DNA of 64,000 nucleotides from JADHOX01 sp038120515 (GCA_038120515.1 JAYOLW010000001.1:1-64000); one strand, 5' to 3'. Counted from the first letter of the stretch, positions 51,868-61,507 are shown. Notes: generated by a model from the sequence alone, not told the origin. Translations and numbers: made by a program.

Positions 51868-53537
51868 CATACAACAAAAAAGTACATAAAAATAAATTGC
51901 TTTTTCTACCTCTTGGTGGATCTGGTGAAATAGGGATGAATTTAAATCTTTATCATTATAATGGTAAATGGTTAATTATTGATATGGGAATAGGTTTCGC
52001 ATCAGGAACTATACCTGGTGTTGACATAATTGTTCCAGAAACTGAGTTTCTTGAGTCAATCAAAGATGATATTTTAGCTATAGTGATTACACATGCTCAT
52101 GAAGATCATCTAGGCGCTATACCATATCTTTGGGAGTTTTTTCCAGTTGATATATACACAACCTTATTTAACGTAGAATTTATAAAAGCAAAATTATCAA
52201 GATCTAGTTTTAAGAATAATGTAAAATACAAAATTAAGAAGTCCGGTGAGGCTTTCCAAATAGGTGATTTTAAGCTTAATTTTATTCAATTATGTCACTC
52301 AGTTCCAGATATGAACGCTGTATTAATTGAAGTAGGTGGTAAGAAAATTTTTCACACAGGCGACTGGAAGTTTGATGATAATCCAGTGCTTGGCAAGAGC
52401 AATGATTTGGATCAGTTAAAAGCTATTGGTGATCTTGGAATTGATGCCATGGTGTGTGATTCTACAAATGTTTTGAGTGAAGGCAAATCAGGCTCAGAAG
52501 GAGAGCTGCAAAAAAGCCTTATTGATTTAATAGCAAAACAAAAATCTCTTACTGTTATAGGTTGTTTTGCTTCAAATGTGGCAAGAATAATATCAATTGC
52601 TAAGGCTGCTAAATTAGCAAATAAAAAATTAATGATCTGTGGAGCCTCGTTGGATCGAATTATAACGGTTGCTAAAAAGGCCGATATTCTAGATGATTCT
52701 ATAGAAATTATACCTCATGAAAAGTTTACAAAATATAAAAGGTCTGAATTGGTTGTTCTTGCAACTGGTTCTCAAGGTGAGCCAAAAGCGGCTCTTAAAA
52801 GAATGGCGCATAATTCATATCCAAATGTTAAATTAATTAAAGGGGATACTGTTATTTTCTCTTCAAAAATCATTCCTGGTAATGATAAGCAAATTATTGA
52901 GTTATTTAATATTTTTGCTAAACGTGATATTAATGTAATCACCGAACGCGATCATTTCGTTCATGTTTCTGGCCATCCAAATCGTGATGAATTATCATTA
53001 ATGTATGATTTGATTAAACCTAATATTGCAATTCCCGTTCATGGTGAAAGATATCATTTACGAGAACATTGTAAATTTGCAGAGAATTTGGGCGTTAAAA
53101 CTGTTATCAATATTTCAAATGGTAATTGTTTTGAAGTGTCTGAAAAAGGCGAATCTGTTTTTAAAGTTAACTCTGGTTATGTAGCGGTCGATGGAAATAG
53201 TTTGTTAGCTGTTGATAGCAATATTATCAGAACTAGAAGGAAATTATGTGATTCTGGTGTTATAATAATTAATGTTGAAATTAATGCCAGAAAAGAGGTT
53301 AGGAAAGTACTTCATATTTCTGCTCCTGGTTTGTTTTGCAGTCAGAAAGATAAGGATATACTTGATTATATGGCGGATCATGTTTTTAAAACTTGCAAGA
53401 AGTCAAATGCAAAAATAAAAGATAATAAATCGAAAGAAGAAGCCTTGATAAATTCTATAAGGTCAAATATTCGTTCTTTAATTTCGAAATCTATTAATAA
53501 AAATCCTGTGATTGAAATTTTATTATCTAGAAATTAA
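51864..53537 (+). CDS. rnj: Ribonuclease J
   Basis: The protein (557 residues) is of the metallo-beta-lactamase/beta-CASP family, with endonuclease and 5'-3' exonuclease activity in mRNA and rRNA processing. LPLGGSGEIGMNL, the metal motif THAHEDHLGAIPYLW, HTGDWKFDDNP, the beta-CASP segments TGSQGEPKAALKRMA and HVSGHPNRDEL, and PVHGERYHLREH are all present. Standard length. Overlaps coaX. Confidence 0.96.
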   Translation: MTYNKKVHKNKLLFLPLGGSGEIGMNLNLYHYNGKWLIIDMGIGFASGTIPGVDIIVPETEFLESIKDDILAIVITHAHEDHLGAIPYLWEFFPVDIYTTLFNVEFIKAKLSRSSFKNNVKYKIKKSGEAFQIGDFKLNFIQLCHSVPDMNAVLIEVGGKKIFHTGDWKFDDNPVLGKSNDLDQLKAIGDLGIDAMVCDSTNVLSEGKSGSEGELQKSLIDLIAKQKSLTVIGCFASNVARIISIAKAAKLANKKLMICGASLDRIITVAKKADILDDSIEIIPHEKFTKYKRSELVVLATGSQGEPKAALKRMAHNSYPNVKLIKGDTVIFSSKIIPGNDKQIIELFNIFAKRDINVITERDHFVHVSGHPNRDELSLMYDLIKPNIAIPVHGERYHLREHCKFAENLGVKTVINISNGNCFEVSEKGESVFKVNSGYVAVDGNSLLAVDSNIIRTRRKLCDSGVIIINVEINARKEVRKVLHISAPGLFCSQKDKDILDYMADHVFKTCKKSNAKIKDNKSKEEALINSIRSNIRSLISKSINKNPVIEILLSRN

Positions 53538-53594
53538 TTAGTGACTTGGTTCAATAATTTAAATATCATTGAATCATTAATTGAAAGGTTTCCT

Positions 53595-54950
53595 GTGAAA
53601 TATATTTTTTTAGCATTATTATTAATTTCATGTAGCAAAATTCAAAAGATAAATTCTGATGATTATAAGCTAAAACAGTATGCTGATGATTTTGCTTATA
53701 TAATTTATGATGTTAAAAATGATAAAATTGTTGCAAGTGAAAATAGCCATAAAAACTTAGTACCTGCTTCACTCTTTAAACTTTTCACTAATTTTGCAGC
53801 TCTTGAAATTTTAGGATATGATAAAAAATTTACTACAAAACTATATATCGTCGGTAAGTATAACAACGATGTTCTGGAAGGTGATGTTTTAATTAAAGGT
53901 GATGGTGATCCAACTTTCTTTATAGAAAATTTATATAATTTTGCATTTGCCTTAAAGCAAAAAGGTATAACAAAGGTAAATGGTGACTTATTATATTATG
54001 ATCATGACTTTTTAAACCTTGCTGAAATTAACGAAAAACAAACAGTAAATGCATTATATAATCCAAGTCTATCAGGTCTAAATTTGAATTTTAATAGTGT
54101 TAGAGTTAATAAAACCGATGATGAAATAAAATTATTTCCTAATAATGAAGCAGTTACGATACAAAGTTCAAAGAGAAAATATCATTCTCCGTATTACAAA
54201 TCAAACACTTGGTTTATTAGTAATATTGATCAAGATATATCTTTACCAGTAAAGCAAAGTTCATATTTCTTTGCATCGACTTTAAAAACTGTATTTGAAA
54301 ATGTAGGGATTAAGGTCGAGAAAGTAAAAAGAAGCTCTGTATTGCCATTAAAAGCTGAATTGATTGCTGAATATAATTCAAAAACAGTAAAAGAAATAGT
54401 AAAAGACGGTTTGGTTTACAGTAATAATTTATATAGTGAGGCATTATTGGTTCATGTCGCTAAAGCTATTGAATGTAATTATAATGAACTTGAAACCGCG
54501 GCAATCTGTCTAAAAGAATGGTATCAAAAAAATTATCCAGAAATAAATTTAAAAGATGCAAGATTTTTTAATGGTTCTGGTCTTGATGAAAATATCAAGA
54601 TATCGCCTGATTCAGTTTTGGAATTGTTAAAAATTGCAAGTGAAAAAAAATATGGACAAGATTTCTTTGTAACAATGTTACCATTGTCTGATTATTCTGG
54701 TACTATGAAAGATAGGTTTAATGGTAATTCAATAAAAGTTTTTGCTAAAACAGGGGGGATGGATTTTATTTCTTCGATTGCTGGATATTATTATGATATA
54801 AATAATAGCATTATATTTGTTTTTATTTCTAATAATAAAATCCTAAGGGATGGAATCTCTAAGAGAACTGTTTCTTCAGGGATGGCATCAAAATGGAGAA
54901 CTGAAATAAATCAGAAGCATGAGCAAGTTTTGCAATTATATTTAAAATAA
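53595..54950 (+). CDS. dacB: D-alanyl-D-alanine carboxypeptidase/endopeptidase (S13 family, lipoprotein)
   Basis: PBP4-type enzyme trimming peptidoglycan. The three penicillin-binding motifs are in order: PASLFKLFTN (SxxK), SNNLYSEALL (SxN) and AKTGGMDF (KTG). The frame opens at GTG 53541, but a GTG at 53595 has a perfectly placed GAAAGG six bases upstream. It then begins VKYIFLALLLISC, a lipoprotein signal with Cys13 as the lipid site. I prefer this start (451 residues). E. coli DacB is not a lipoprotein, so anchoring is a notable difference. Follows rnj closely. Confidence 0.88.
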   Translation: MKYIFLALLLISCSKIQKINSDDYKLKQYADDFAYIIYDVKNDKIVASENSHKNLVPASLFKLFTNFAALEILGYDKKFTTKLYIVGKYNNDVLEGDVLIKGDGDPTFFIENLYNFAFALKQKGITKVNGDLLYYDHDFLNLAEINEKQTVNALYNPSLSGLNLNFNSVRVNKTDDEIKLFPNNEAVTIQSSKRKYHSPYYKSNTWFISNIDQDISLPVKQSSYFFASTLKTVFENVGIKVEKVKRSSVLPLKAELIAEYNSKTVKEIVKDGLVYSNNLYSEALLVHVAKAIECNYNELETAAICLKEWYQKNYPEINLKDARFFNGSGLDENIKISPDSVLELLKIASEKKYGQDFFVTMLPLSDYSGTMKDRFNGNSIKVFAKTGGMDFISSIAGYYYDINNSIIFVFISNNKILRDGISKRTVSSGMASKWRTEINQKHEQVLQLYLK

Positions 54951-55026
54951 TTTCGTCAAAATGGCAAAAAAGCTCTTGCCAAACTAAATATATTCCCTAT
55001 CCTGCTTCGCTTTATTATAAAGTACT

Positions 55027-55365
55027 ATGAGGCTATACGAAACAACTTTTATCGCAAATCAAGAGCTTACTAAAAAACAAATTGATATGTTGGCTGATTC
55101 TTTTGAAGAAATTCTTCAATCTAAGAATAGTAAAGTGGTAAGAAAAGAATATTGGGGTGTAAGAACATTTGCTTATCCAATTAAAAAACACAAAAGAGGT
55201 CATTATATGATGTTTGCTATTGAAGCAAATATTGAGGCTCTTAAAGAGTTTGAGTATAAACTTTCTCAATTGGAAGAAGTTTTGAAATACCTAACGATTA
55301 AAGTTAACTCATTTGGAGCTGAGCTTTCATATTTGGGTAAACAGGAAAAAGAAGGCAGTGTCTAG
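55027..55365 (+). CDS. rpsF: 30S ribosomal protein S6
   Basis: The protein (112 residues) begins MRLYETTFIANQELTKKQ and contains EYWGVRTFAYPIKKHKRGHY (in part) and YLTIKVNSF. S6 binds with S18 in the 30S platform. First of the conserved rpsF-rpsR-rplI operon. A GGCAA/TTGCC hairpin at 54963-54980 lies in the leader region after dacB. Confidence 0.97.
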   Translation: MRLYETTFIANQELTKKQIDMLADSFEEILQSKNSKVVRKEYWGVRTFAYPIKKHKRGHYMMFAIEANIEALKEFEYKLSQLEEVLKYLTIKVNSFGAELSYLGKQEKEGSV

Positions 55366-55381
55366 TTTTAAGAGGTTTTAA

Positions 55382-55693
55382 GTGTCTAAAGAAAATACAC
55401 AGAATTTTGAAGAAAGAAATGATGACGGTTTGAAGATGATTCAAAACGCTGCTTCAGTTCTTTACATGAGAAGAAATAACATGACTACAAAAAAAAGGAT
55501 TTGTCCTTTGAATAGTGTAGGTGAAGAACTTCTTGATTATAAAAATTTAAAGTTACTTGAGCAATTTGTTTCTGAGCGTGGTAAAATTTTACCAAGTAGA
55601 ATTACTGGGGTTTCAGCTAAGAAACAAAGGCTGCTTCGGTCTGCAATTGCAAATGCTAGGGCTCTGGCATTGCTTCCTTATGAAAGTATGTAA
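55382..55693 (+). CDS. rpsR: 30S ribosomal protein S18
   Basis: Starts at a GTG with AGAGG a few bases upstream. The C-terminal core is typical S18: KRICPLN, DYKNLKLLEQFVSERGKILPSRITGVSAKKQ (in parts) and RLLRSAIANARALALLPY. At 103 residues it has about 25 extra N-terminal residues compared with E. coli S18. It pairs with S6. Confidence 0.95.
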   Translation: MSKENTQNFEERNDDGLKMIQNAASVLYMRRNNMTTKKRICPLNSVGEELLDYKNLKLLEQFVSERGKILPSRITGVSAKKQRLLRSAIANARALALLPYESM

Positions 55694-55703
55694 TATATAT
55701 AAA

Positions 55704-56282
55704 ATGAAAGTTATATTAATTGAACAAGTTGATAAATTAGGTACTGTTGGTGACACAGTTAATGTTAAAAGTGGTTATGCAAGAAATTATCTATTACCTA
55801 ATTCTTTAGCTCTAAGAGCTACTAAGCAAAATACTGAATATTTTGAAACTCAAAAAGCTGAATTAGTTAAGAAGAATGAGACTAAAAAAGCTGAAGCAAA
55901 AAAGATATTTGATCAAATAAATGGCTTTCCTGTTAACGTTATTAGAATGTCTAGTGATGAAGGTAAGCTTTATGGTTCTGTGACAACTAAGGACGTTGCA
56001 GAGGCTTTAACAGCTAAATATGCTAACGAATTTAAAAAAAGCTCTATCATAATGGGTAATGCTGTAAGAGAGATTGGTATTTATGATGTTAAAGTAAGAG
56101 TTCATCCTGAATATAATGCTGTTATATCTTTATGTATCGGACAAAGTGATGCTGCTATTAAAAAAATGCTTTCTGATCAAAAGTCTGTATCACTAGAAAA
56201 GTCTAAAACTTCTGATGCTTCATTGGAACAAGAATCTGCTATTGAATCAGGTGACACTTCTGAGGCTCAAAGCGCTGAATAA
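55704..56282 (+). CDS. rplI: 50S ribosomal protein L9
   Basis: The conserved start MKVILIEQVDKLGTVGD is at 55704; the frame extends upstream into rpsR but that part is not L9. VKSGYARNYLLPNSLALRAT follows. The C-terminal domain (YGSVTTKDVAEAL, VRVHPEYNAVISLCI) is normal. After about residue 155 there is a Ser/Glu/Asp-rich tail of about 37 residues not present in E. coli L9. Total 192 residues. Confidence 0.96.
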   Translation: MKVILIEQVDKLGTVGDTVNVKSGYARNYLLPNSLALRATKQNTEYFETQKAELVKKNETKKAEAKKIFDQINGFPVNVIRMSSDEGKLYGSVTTKDVAEALTAKYANEFKKSSIIMGNAVREIGIYDVKVRVHPEYNAVISLCIGQSDAAIKKMLSDQKSVSLEKSKTSDASLEQESAIESGDTSEAQSAE

Positions 56283-56287
56283 AAAAA

Positions 56288-57001
56288 TTATAAATTTAGG
56301 TCGTAGTTTCTAGCTGTTTCTTTCATATGATTTGGCAGGCTAGCTTTTACTGATATTAACTTTCCTTTAAAGTTAAATTCTAGTTTGTGGCAATGTAGAT
56401 GAAGTTTATTTGAAGCTTTGTTTAAGAAGGCTCTTTTACCTCCGTATTTACCATCGCCAATTATTGGGTTACCTATATAATTAAAATGAGCCCTTATTTG
56501 ATGTTTTCTGCCTGTTATTGGAGTTATATTTACAACGGCTAAATGTTTATAAAGTAAATCTGTTGTTTTATATTTTGTTAATGCTTGTTTATAATTTTTA
56601 AAATCTCGTTTTTGTGATGATGATATACAAATCATTTCTTTACCAAGTTTTGAGGTTTTGATTAATGCTGCATCAATTATTCCGTTTTCGGGATAGGGGT
56701 TACCTAATACAATTGCCAGATAGTTTTTAATTATTTTGTGATCTTCAAATAATTTGCATAATTTTTGTGCCGCATTTTTATATTTTGCCAAGATAAGAGC
56801 ACCTGATGTATGCATATCCAATCTATGGACAAGTTTATAATCAAAATCGGCTCCATTTTTTTTAAGAAAAATTTCGTCTATTGATTGAGACACTTTATTT
56901 CCTCCTTGGCAGGCCAGTCCATAAGGTTTGTTAATAACTATAAAGTCTTTATGATCCATTATTAACTCGATATTTTTAATTGAATATTCAGTTTTGGACA
57001 T
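56288..57001 (-). CDS. RluA-family pseudouridine synthase
   Basis: The protein (237 residues) has the catalytic motif HRLDMHTSGALILAK with the active Asp. IINKPYG-like IVINKPYGLACQGG comes before it, and PITGRKHQIRAHF and IIGDGKYGG after. No N-terminal S4 domain is present. It could be an RluC/RluD-like 23S enzyme or a TruC-like one; the specific target cannot be told. Overlaps crcB by 14 bp. Confidence 0.9.
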   Translation of the reverse strand: MSKTEYSIKNIELIMDHKDFIVINKPYGLACQGGNKVSQSIDEIFLKKNGADFDYKLVHRLDMHTSGALILAKYKNAAQKLCKLFEDHKIIKNYLAIVLGNPYPENGIIDAALIKTSKLGKEMICISSSQKRDFKNYKQALTKYKTTDLLYKHLAVVNITPITGRKHQIRAHFNYIGNPIIGDGKYGGKRAFLNKASNKLHLHCHKLEFNFKGKLISVKASLPNHMKETARNYDLNL

Positions 57002-57371
57002 ACATTTTGTAAATAATATAAAAGCTAATAAAGCTGATTAGAATAGATGATGAGAAATAGTAAAGTGACTGTAATAGGCCTTTTTCAAAATATATCTCAA
57101 ATGACTCGAATACAAATGTTGAAAAGGTTGTATAAGAGGCAATTATCCCGGTAAAAAAAAACAATTTAATATTATCATTCTCAATATTAAATTTACTATG
57201 AATTGATAAAATAACTGCAAACAAGATACTTCCAATTAAATTGACAATAATTACAGAGTCATAAAAGCTTATTAGAGAAGTTTTTGTGGATAAATATTTG
57301 ATAAAATTAATTGTTGCATATCGTAATGTTGCGCCAATTCCACCGCCAATAAAAACAATTAATATATTCAT
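56988..57371 (-). CDS. crcB: Fluoride ion channel CrcB
   Basis: The protein (127 residues) has four membrane helices. FIGGGIGATLRYATINF at the N-terminus, NLIGSILFAVI and GIIASYTTFSTFVFE match the Fluc family signatures (GGxxGAxxRy, N-x-x-G, T-T-F-S-T-F). It forms dual-topology dimers that export fluoride. No fluoride riboswitch was recognised upstream. Confidence 0.94.
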   Translation of the reverse strand: MNILIVFIGGGIGATLRYATINFIKYLSTKTSLISFYDSVIIVNLIGSILFAVILSIHSKFNIENDNIKLFFFTGIIASYTTFSTFVFESFEIYFEKGLLQSLYYFSSSILISFISFYIIYKMYVQN

Positions 57372-57372
57372 G

Positions 57373-57843
57373 CTAAATTAAGTTCTTTATCTCAGTTTTT
57401 GTTAAACTTGAAGGTATGATTACTATTGGAACTGATGAATCTAGTATTTTTTCAGTTAAATGTGGAATAAATTTGCCTTTTGATGATGAGTCAGGAGATG
57501 AAGACAAAACAAGCATTTTGATGGTTTTGTCATTTTTAATTGTGGTTTCAATTTGATCCGAAACAAGTCCTTCTTTGATATTAATTACAGAGTTAATTGA
57601 ATATTTCTCAAAAATGTCATCTGCAAGTTTTGCCAGCCATTCTTCAGCGAAGTTTCGTCTGTCTGAAGATAGTTTTTTACCAACAGAAAACAAGCCTTGA
57701 TAATTGTCAAGGCTGTTATCAAGTATTGTTAATAATTCGATGATGTTGTCATATTTTTGTGCTAAAAGACATGCATATGTAATAGCATTATCAGATGCTT
57801 CTGGATTATTAGTACATAATAGAATTTTAGCTTTTTGATTCAT
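57373..57843 (-). CDS. Universal stress protein family
   Basis: The protein (156 residues) has the UspA fold: beta-strand KILLCTNNPEASDNAITYACLLAQ (in parts) at the N-terminus and SSPDSSSKGKFIPHLTEKIL followed by VPIVIIP at the C-terminus. The G-2x-G-9x-G ATP loop is not clearly intact. Lies between maeB and crcB with gaps of only a few bases, suggesting co-transcription with the malic enzyme. Role in stress is inferred from family. Confidence 0.85.
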   Translation of the reverse strand: MNQKAKILLCTNNPEASDNAITYACLLAQKYDNIIELLTILDNSLDNYQGLFSVGKKLSSDRRNFAEEWLAKLADDIFEKYSINSVINIKEGLVSDQIETTIKNDKTIKMLVLSSSPDSSSKGKFIPHLTEKILDSSVPIVIIPSSLTKTEIKNLI

Positions 57844-57847
57844 ACTT

Positions 57848-60130
57848 TTAATCGTTTAAACTTGCGGCTATTGCAGCTATATTTACAATTTCTTTTGTAT
57901 TCGATCCTAAAGGAATGATTTGGACGGTTTTTGATAATCCATCTAAAACTGGTCCAATTACAGTTCCCTCTCCTAATGATGCGTATAATTTTGATGAAAT
58001 TATTGCTGAATGTAAGCCGGGCATTATTAATATATTTGCTGGTTGTGTAAGATTAGCAAAGGGATATAGTTTTAATAAATCTGAATTTAATGCTACATCA
58101 GGAGACATTTCGCCATCATACTCAAAATCTACATTCGCAGAATCGAGTATCTCCTTAGCTTTTTTAATTCTTTGTGATTCAGATCTAATTTGGTTACCAA
58201 AATTTGAGAAGGAAACAAAAGCAACTCTTGGAGTATGACCAAGCTTTTTTACAACTTCTGATAATTGTATAGCTACTTCTGCCATTTCTTCTGATGATGA
58301 AAGTTCTGTAATTGCAGTATCAGCAATAAAGACAGATCTGTCTTTGTTGCAAATCATTGAATATCCATATAATCTTTTGTCGTCAGCAACTGAAATTACT
58401 TTCTCAACATCATCTAAAATATTTTTATAGTTTCTTGTAGCGCCAGTAATCGCAATTTTGGCAAGACCGATTTCTACTGCGCATGATGCGAAAATATTTC
58501 TATCATCTCGAACCATTCTTTCACAATCTCTGTATAGATAACCTTGTCTTTGTAGTTTTTTATATAAATGTTCAGCAAATTTTTTATTATATTCAGAATC
58601 TGAAATGTTGATTATTTCTAACGAGTTTCTGTTAATGCCAAGCTCTTTAAGATTATGTTCTAATTCTTCTGATCTGTCACTTCTTGTAAGAATTATAGAG
58701 GTTCCATAGCATGAATCTTGCCATTCTTTAGCTGCGCCAAGAACCTGAAGATTTTCACCTTCTGCAAATATAACTTTAGTTGGTTTGTTTCTTATTTTTC
58801 CATAAATAAGGTTTAAATTATTAGCGGCTGGATTTAGATGGCTTGCTAATTTATTTCTATATTCATCGATGCTTTTTATTTCTTTTCTTGCAACACCAGT
58901 CCTGATTGCAGCTTCTGCTACTTTAACAGGAATGGTATGAATAAGTCTTGGGTCAAAAGGAACTGGTATTATGTAATCAGGTCCATATTTCATTTTTCTG
59001 CCTGAATATGCATTGGAAACTTCTTCAGGGACAGGTTCGCGAGCGAGCTCAGCTAATGCTTTAGCTGCTGCGATTTTCATTTCTTCGTTAATGGATTTAG
59101 CTTGAACATCCAATGCTCCACGAAAAATATATGGGAATCCCATAACATTGTTAATCTGATTTTGGTAATCTGATCTACCTGTTGCAATAATTGCATCAGG
59201 GCATACTTCTCTTGCGTCTTCTGGTAATATTTCTGGGTCAGGATTAGCCATAGCAAATATGATTGGTTGTTTTGCCATTGATTTGACCATATCTTTTGTA
59301 ACAGCTCCTTTTACTGAAAGGCCTAAAAAAACATCTGCCCCATTTAATGCGTCTGCAAGTGTCCTTTTATCGGTGTCGTTTGCATGTTTTTCTTTCCATT
59401 TATTCATGCCTTCAGAACGACCTTTGTAAATTACTCCCCTTGTGTCACACAGGTAGCAGTTTTGATCTGGTACTCCCATTGATTTTATAAGCTCAAGGCA
59501 AGCTATTCCTGCGGATCCAGCGCCATTAACTACAATTTTCAAATCTTCAACTTTTCGATTTGTTAAATGTGCTGCATTGATTATTCCTGCAAGAGTTATA
59601 ACTGCAGTTCCATGTTGATCATCGTGAAATACGGGGATATCTAAAAGTTCTTTTAATCTATCTTCAATGATAAAGCATTCTGGTGCCTTGATATCTTCAA
59701 GATTTATACCTCCCCATGAAGGAGCTAAATATTTTACAGAGTTAATAAATTCTTCTGAATCCTCAGTATCAACCTCAATATCAACTGAATCAATATCTGC
59801 AAACCTTTTAAATAAAACGGATTTTCCTTCCATAACCGGCTTTGAAGCTAGTGCACCAAGGTTGCCTAGGCCTAGCACCGCAGTACCATTGCTGATAACT
59901 GCAACTATGTTTCCTTTTGAGGTGTATCTATAAGCATCTTGAGGGTTATCTTTAATATGCAAACAAGGTATTGCAACACCTGGTGAATATGCCAAAGATA
60001 AATCTCTTTGTGTTAGTAAAGGTTTTGATGGCGCAATGGCGATTTTTCCAGGCCTACCTTTTTCATGAAAGTCAAGGGCGTCCTTGTCTGTTAATTTTTG
60101 GACATGTATTTTTGTGTTGTTGTCAGACAT
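57848..60130 (-). CDS. maeB: NADP-dependent malic enzyme with C-terminal phosphotransacetylase-like domain
   Basis: The protein (760 residues) fuses malic enzyme (about 1-430: LAYSPGVAIPCLHI, GTAVLGLGNLGALASKPVMEGK (in part), FHDDQHGTAVITLAG, NGAGSAGIACLEL) to a phosphotransacetylase-like domain (about 440-760). It converts malate to pyruvate with NADP. The C-terminal domain in E. coli MaeB is thought to be regulatory, responding to acetyl-CoA rather than catalytic. Typical of proteobacteria. Confidence 0.97.
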   Translation of the reverse strand: MSDNNTKIHVQKLTDKDALDFHEKGRPGKIAIAPSKPLLTQRDLSLAYSPGVAIPCLHIKDNPQDAYRYTSKGNIVAVISNGTAVLGLGNLGALASKPVMEGKSVLFKRFADIDSVDIEVDTEDSEEFINSVKYLAPSWGGINLEDIKAPECFIIEDRLKELLDIPVFHDDQHGTAVITLAGIINAAHLTNRKVEDLKIVVNGAGSAGIACLELIKSMGVPDQNCYLCDTRGVIYKGRSEGMNKWKEKHANDTDKRTLADALNGADVFLGLSVKGAVTKDMVKSMAKQPIIFAMANPDPEILPEDAREVCPDAIIATGRSDYQNQINNVMGFPYIFRGALDVQAKSINEEMKIAAAKALAELAREPVPEEVSNAYSGRKMKYGPDYIIPVPFDPRLIHTIPVKVAEAAIRTGVARKEIKSIDEYRNKLASHLNPAANNLNLIYGKIRNKPTKVIFAEGENLQVLGAAKEWQDSCYGTSIILTRSDRSEELEHNLKELGINRNSLEIINISDSEYNKKFAEHLYKKLQRQGYLYRDCERMVRDDRNIFASCAVEIGLAKIAITGATRNYKNILDDVEKVISVADDKRLYGYSMICNKDRSVFIADTAITELSSSEEMAEVAIQLSEVVKKLGHTPRVAFVSFSNFGNQIRSESQRIKKAKEILDSANVDFEYDGEMSPDVALNSDLLKLYPFANLTQPANILIMPGLHSAIISSKLYASLGEGTVIGPVLDGLSKTVQIIPLGSNTKEIVNIAAIAASLND

Positions 60131-60229
60131 AGTAACATAGCTAAATTTGATTTTAAAAGCTTATAGTTTTATTGCTTAAACTAATCAACTAAAATTATGT
60201 AAATTTAACTAAGTTAAAACGGAAAAATC

Positions 60230-60373
60230 TTAAGATATAAAAGAATTTACAGGTTTTCTTGGTCCGCAAGGGCCATCATCTAATGAAACGCAAGGGCTTT
60301 TTAAATCTTCATCTTGGGAAGAACATGAAATTAAAAATGAAAATAAAAAAATGGCGGTTAAAAGTTTTTTCAT
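60230..60373 (-). CDS. Tiny lipoprotein (47 aa)
   Basis: The frame is open to 60508, but the ATG at 60373 gives a clean lipoprotein signal, MKKLLTAIFLFSFLISC, with Cys17 as the lipidated residue. The mature part is only 31 residues: acidic, then CVSLDDGPCGPRKPVN. Similar tiny lipoproteins ending in a DGPCGPxxP-type motif are found in Rickettsiales and other alphaproteobacteria without known function; I have not confirmed the family by search. It lies opposite rplM. Confidence 0.7.
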   Translation of the reverse strand: MKKLLTAIFLFSFLISCSSQDEDLKSPCVSLDDGPCGPRKPVNSFIS

Positions 60374-60530
60374 AATTATGATAATTTTTTTTAAATTTAT
60401 ATTTGTAATTATAATTAAGTAAATAAAATTTTGTAGGTTTCTTACATAATATGATAATTTATTTGTTAATAAGGACTTGCATTTTCTGATATTTATAGTT
60501 AAAAACATTTTTCCTTAAAAATTTATTGGT

Positions 60531-60986
60531 ATGAAAACATTTAATTTATCTAATAATGACATCAAAAAAGATTGGATTCTTATTGATGCAAAAGATCTGA
60601 TTGTTGGAAGGTTAGCTTCAAGGGTTGCTTTGATGTTGATTGGAAAGCATAAACCAACCTATACACCGTTCCTTGATTCTGGTGATAATATAATTGTTAT
60701 AAACGCTGATAAGTTGGTTCTTACTGGTAGAAAGGCAGCTAATGAAAAATTTTATTGGCACACAGGTTTTATTGGTGGAATAAAGGAAATTACTTTAAAA
60801 AAATTGATGGAAACAAAACCTGATCAATTGCTTAGAAATGCTGTTAAGAGAATGTTAGGTAATAAACCTATGGGTAGAAAAAGATTAAGTAATTTATATA
60901 TTTATTCTGGTGAAGATCATCCTCACTCAGGCCAAAAACCTGTTAAGTTGGATTTTGCGTCACTAAATAGAAAAAATCATAAATAG
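60531..60986 (+). CDS. rplM: 50S ribosomal protein L13
   Basis: The protein (151 residues) has WILIDAKDLIVGRLASRVA, HKPTYTPFLDSGDNIIVINA, RNAVKRMLGNKPMGRKRL and the C-terminal YSGEDHPHSGQKP. Normal length. First gene of the conserved rplM-rpsI operon; about 10 bp before rpsI. Confidence 0.98.
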   Translation: MKTFNLSNNDIKKDWILIDAKDLIVGRLASRVALMLIGKHKPTYTPFLDSGDNIIVINADKLVLTGRKAANEKFYWHTGFIGGIKEITLKKLMETKPDQLLRNAVKRMLGNKPMGRKRLSNLYIYSGEDHPHSGQKPVKLDFASLNRKNHK

Positions 60987-60995
60987 TTTATTATT

Positions 60996-61469
60996 ATGGA
61001 ATTAAATCTTGAATTAGAAAAAACATTAACAAGCTCAGTTGAAACTGTTTCAGTATTAAAAACCCTTAATGTTGACAAATTAGGAAGATCTTATGGTACT
61101 GGAAAAAGAAAAACAGCTGTTGCCAGGGTTTGGATAAAAAAAGGTAAAGGTAAAGTTACTGTAAATAACAAGGATATTGATAAATATTTTTCTCTTAATA
61201 AATATCAAGTTGAAGTTAATCGTCCATTTTCTGCTACTGATACTGACAATAAATTTGATGTTTTCTGTACTGTTACTGGTGGTGGTGTTTCTGCGCAAGC
61301 TGAAGCTATTGCTCATGGAGTTAGTAAAGCACTATCTGTACATAATCCAGAAGCTTATCATAGTGTGTTGAGAGCCAATGGCCTTCTTACTAGAGACGAC
61401 AGAGTTGTAGAAAGAAAAAAATATGGTAGAAAAAAAGCAAGAAAACGCTTTCAATTCTCGAAAAGATAG
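60996..61469 (+). CDS. rpsI: 30S ribosomal protein S9
   Basis: The protein (157 residues) has YGTGKRKTAVARVWIKKGKG, GGGVSAQAEAIAHGVSKAL and the P-site-contacting tail KYGRKKARKRFQFSKR. About 28 residues precede the conserved core, an extension seen in some alphaproteobacteria. Followed by a strong terminator. Confidence 0.98.
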   Translation: MELNLELEKTLTSSVETVSVLKTLNVDKLGRSYGTGKRKTAVARVWIKKGKGKVTVNNKDIDKYFSLNKYQVEVNRPFSATDTDNKFDVFCTVTGGGVSAQAEAIAHGVSKALSVHNPEAYHSVLRANGLLTRDDRVVERKKYGRKKARKRFQFSKR

Positions 61470-61507
61470 TATATACTATCGTCACCTTCTAAAAGTTCTT
61501 TCCCTAT

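Noticed and set aside
36354..53537. nuo-birA-coaX-rnj run as a novel operon
   Set aside because: This order is common in alphaproteobacteria and each gene has its standard motifs.
55557..55703. Long N-terminal extension of L9
   Set aside because: It overlaps rpsR in another frame; the conserved L9 start MKVILIEQVDKLG is at 55704.
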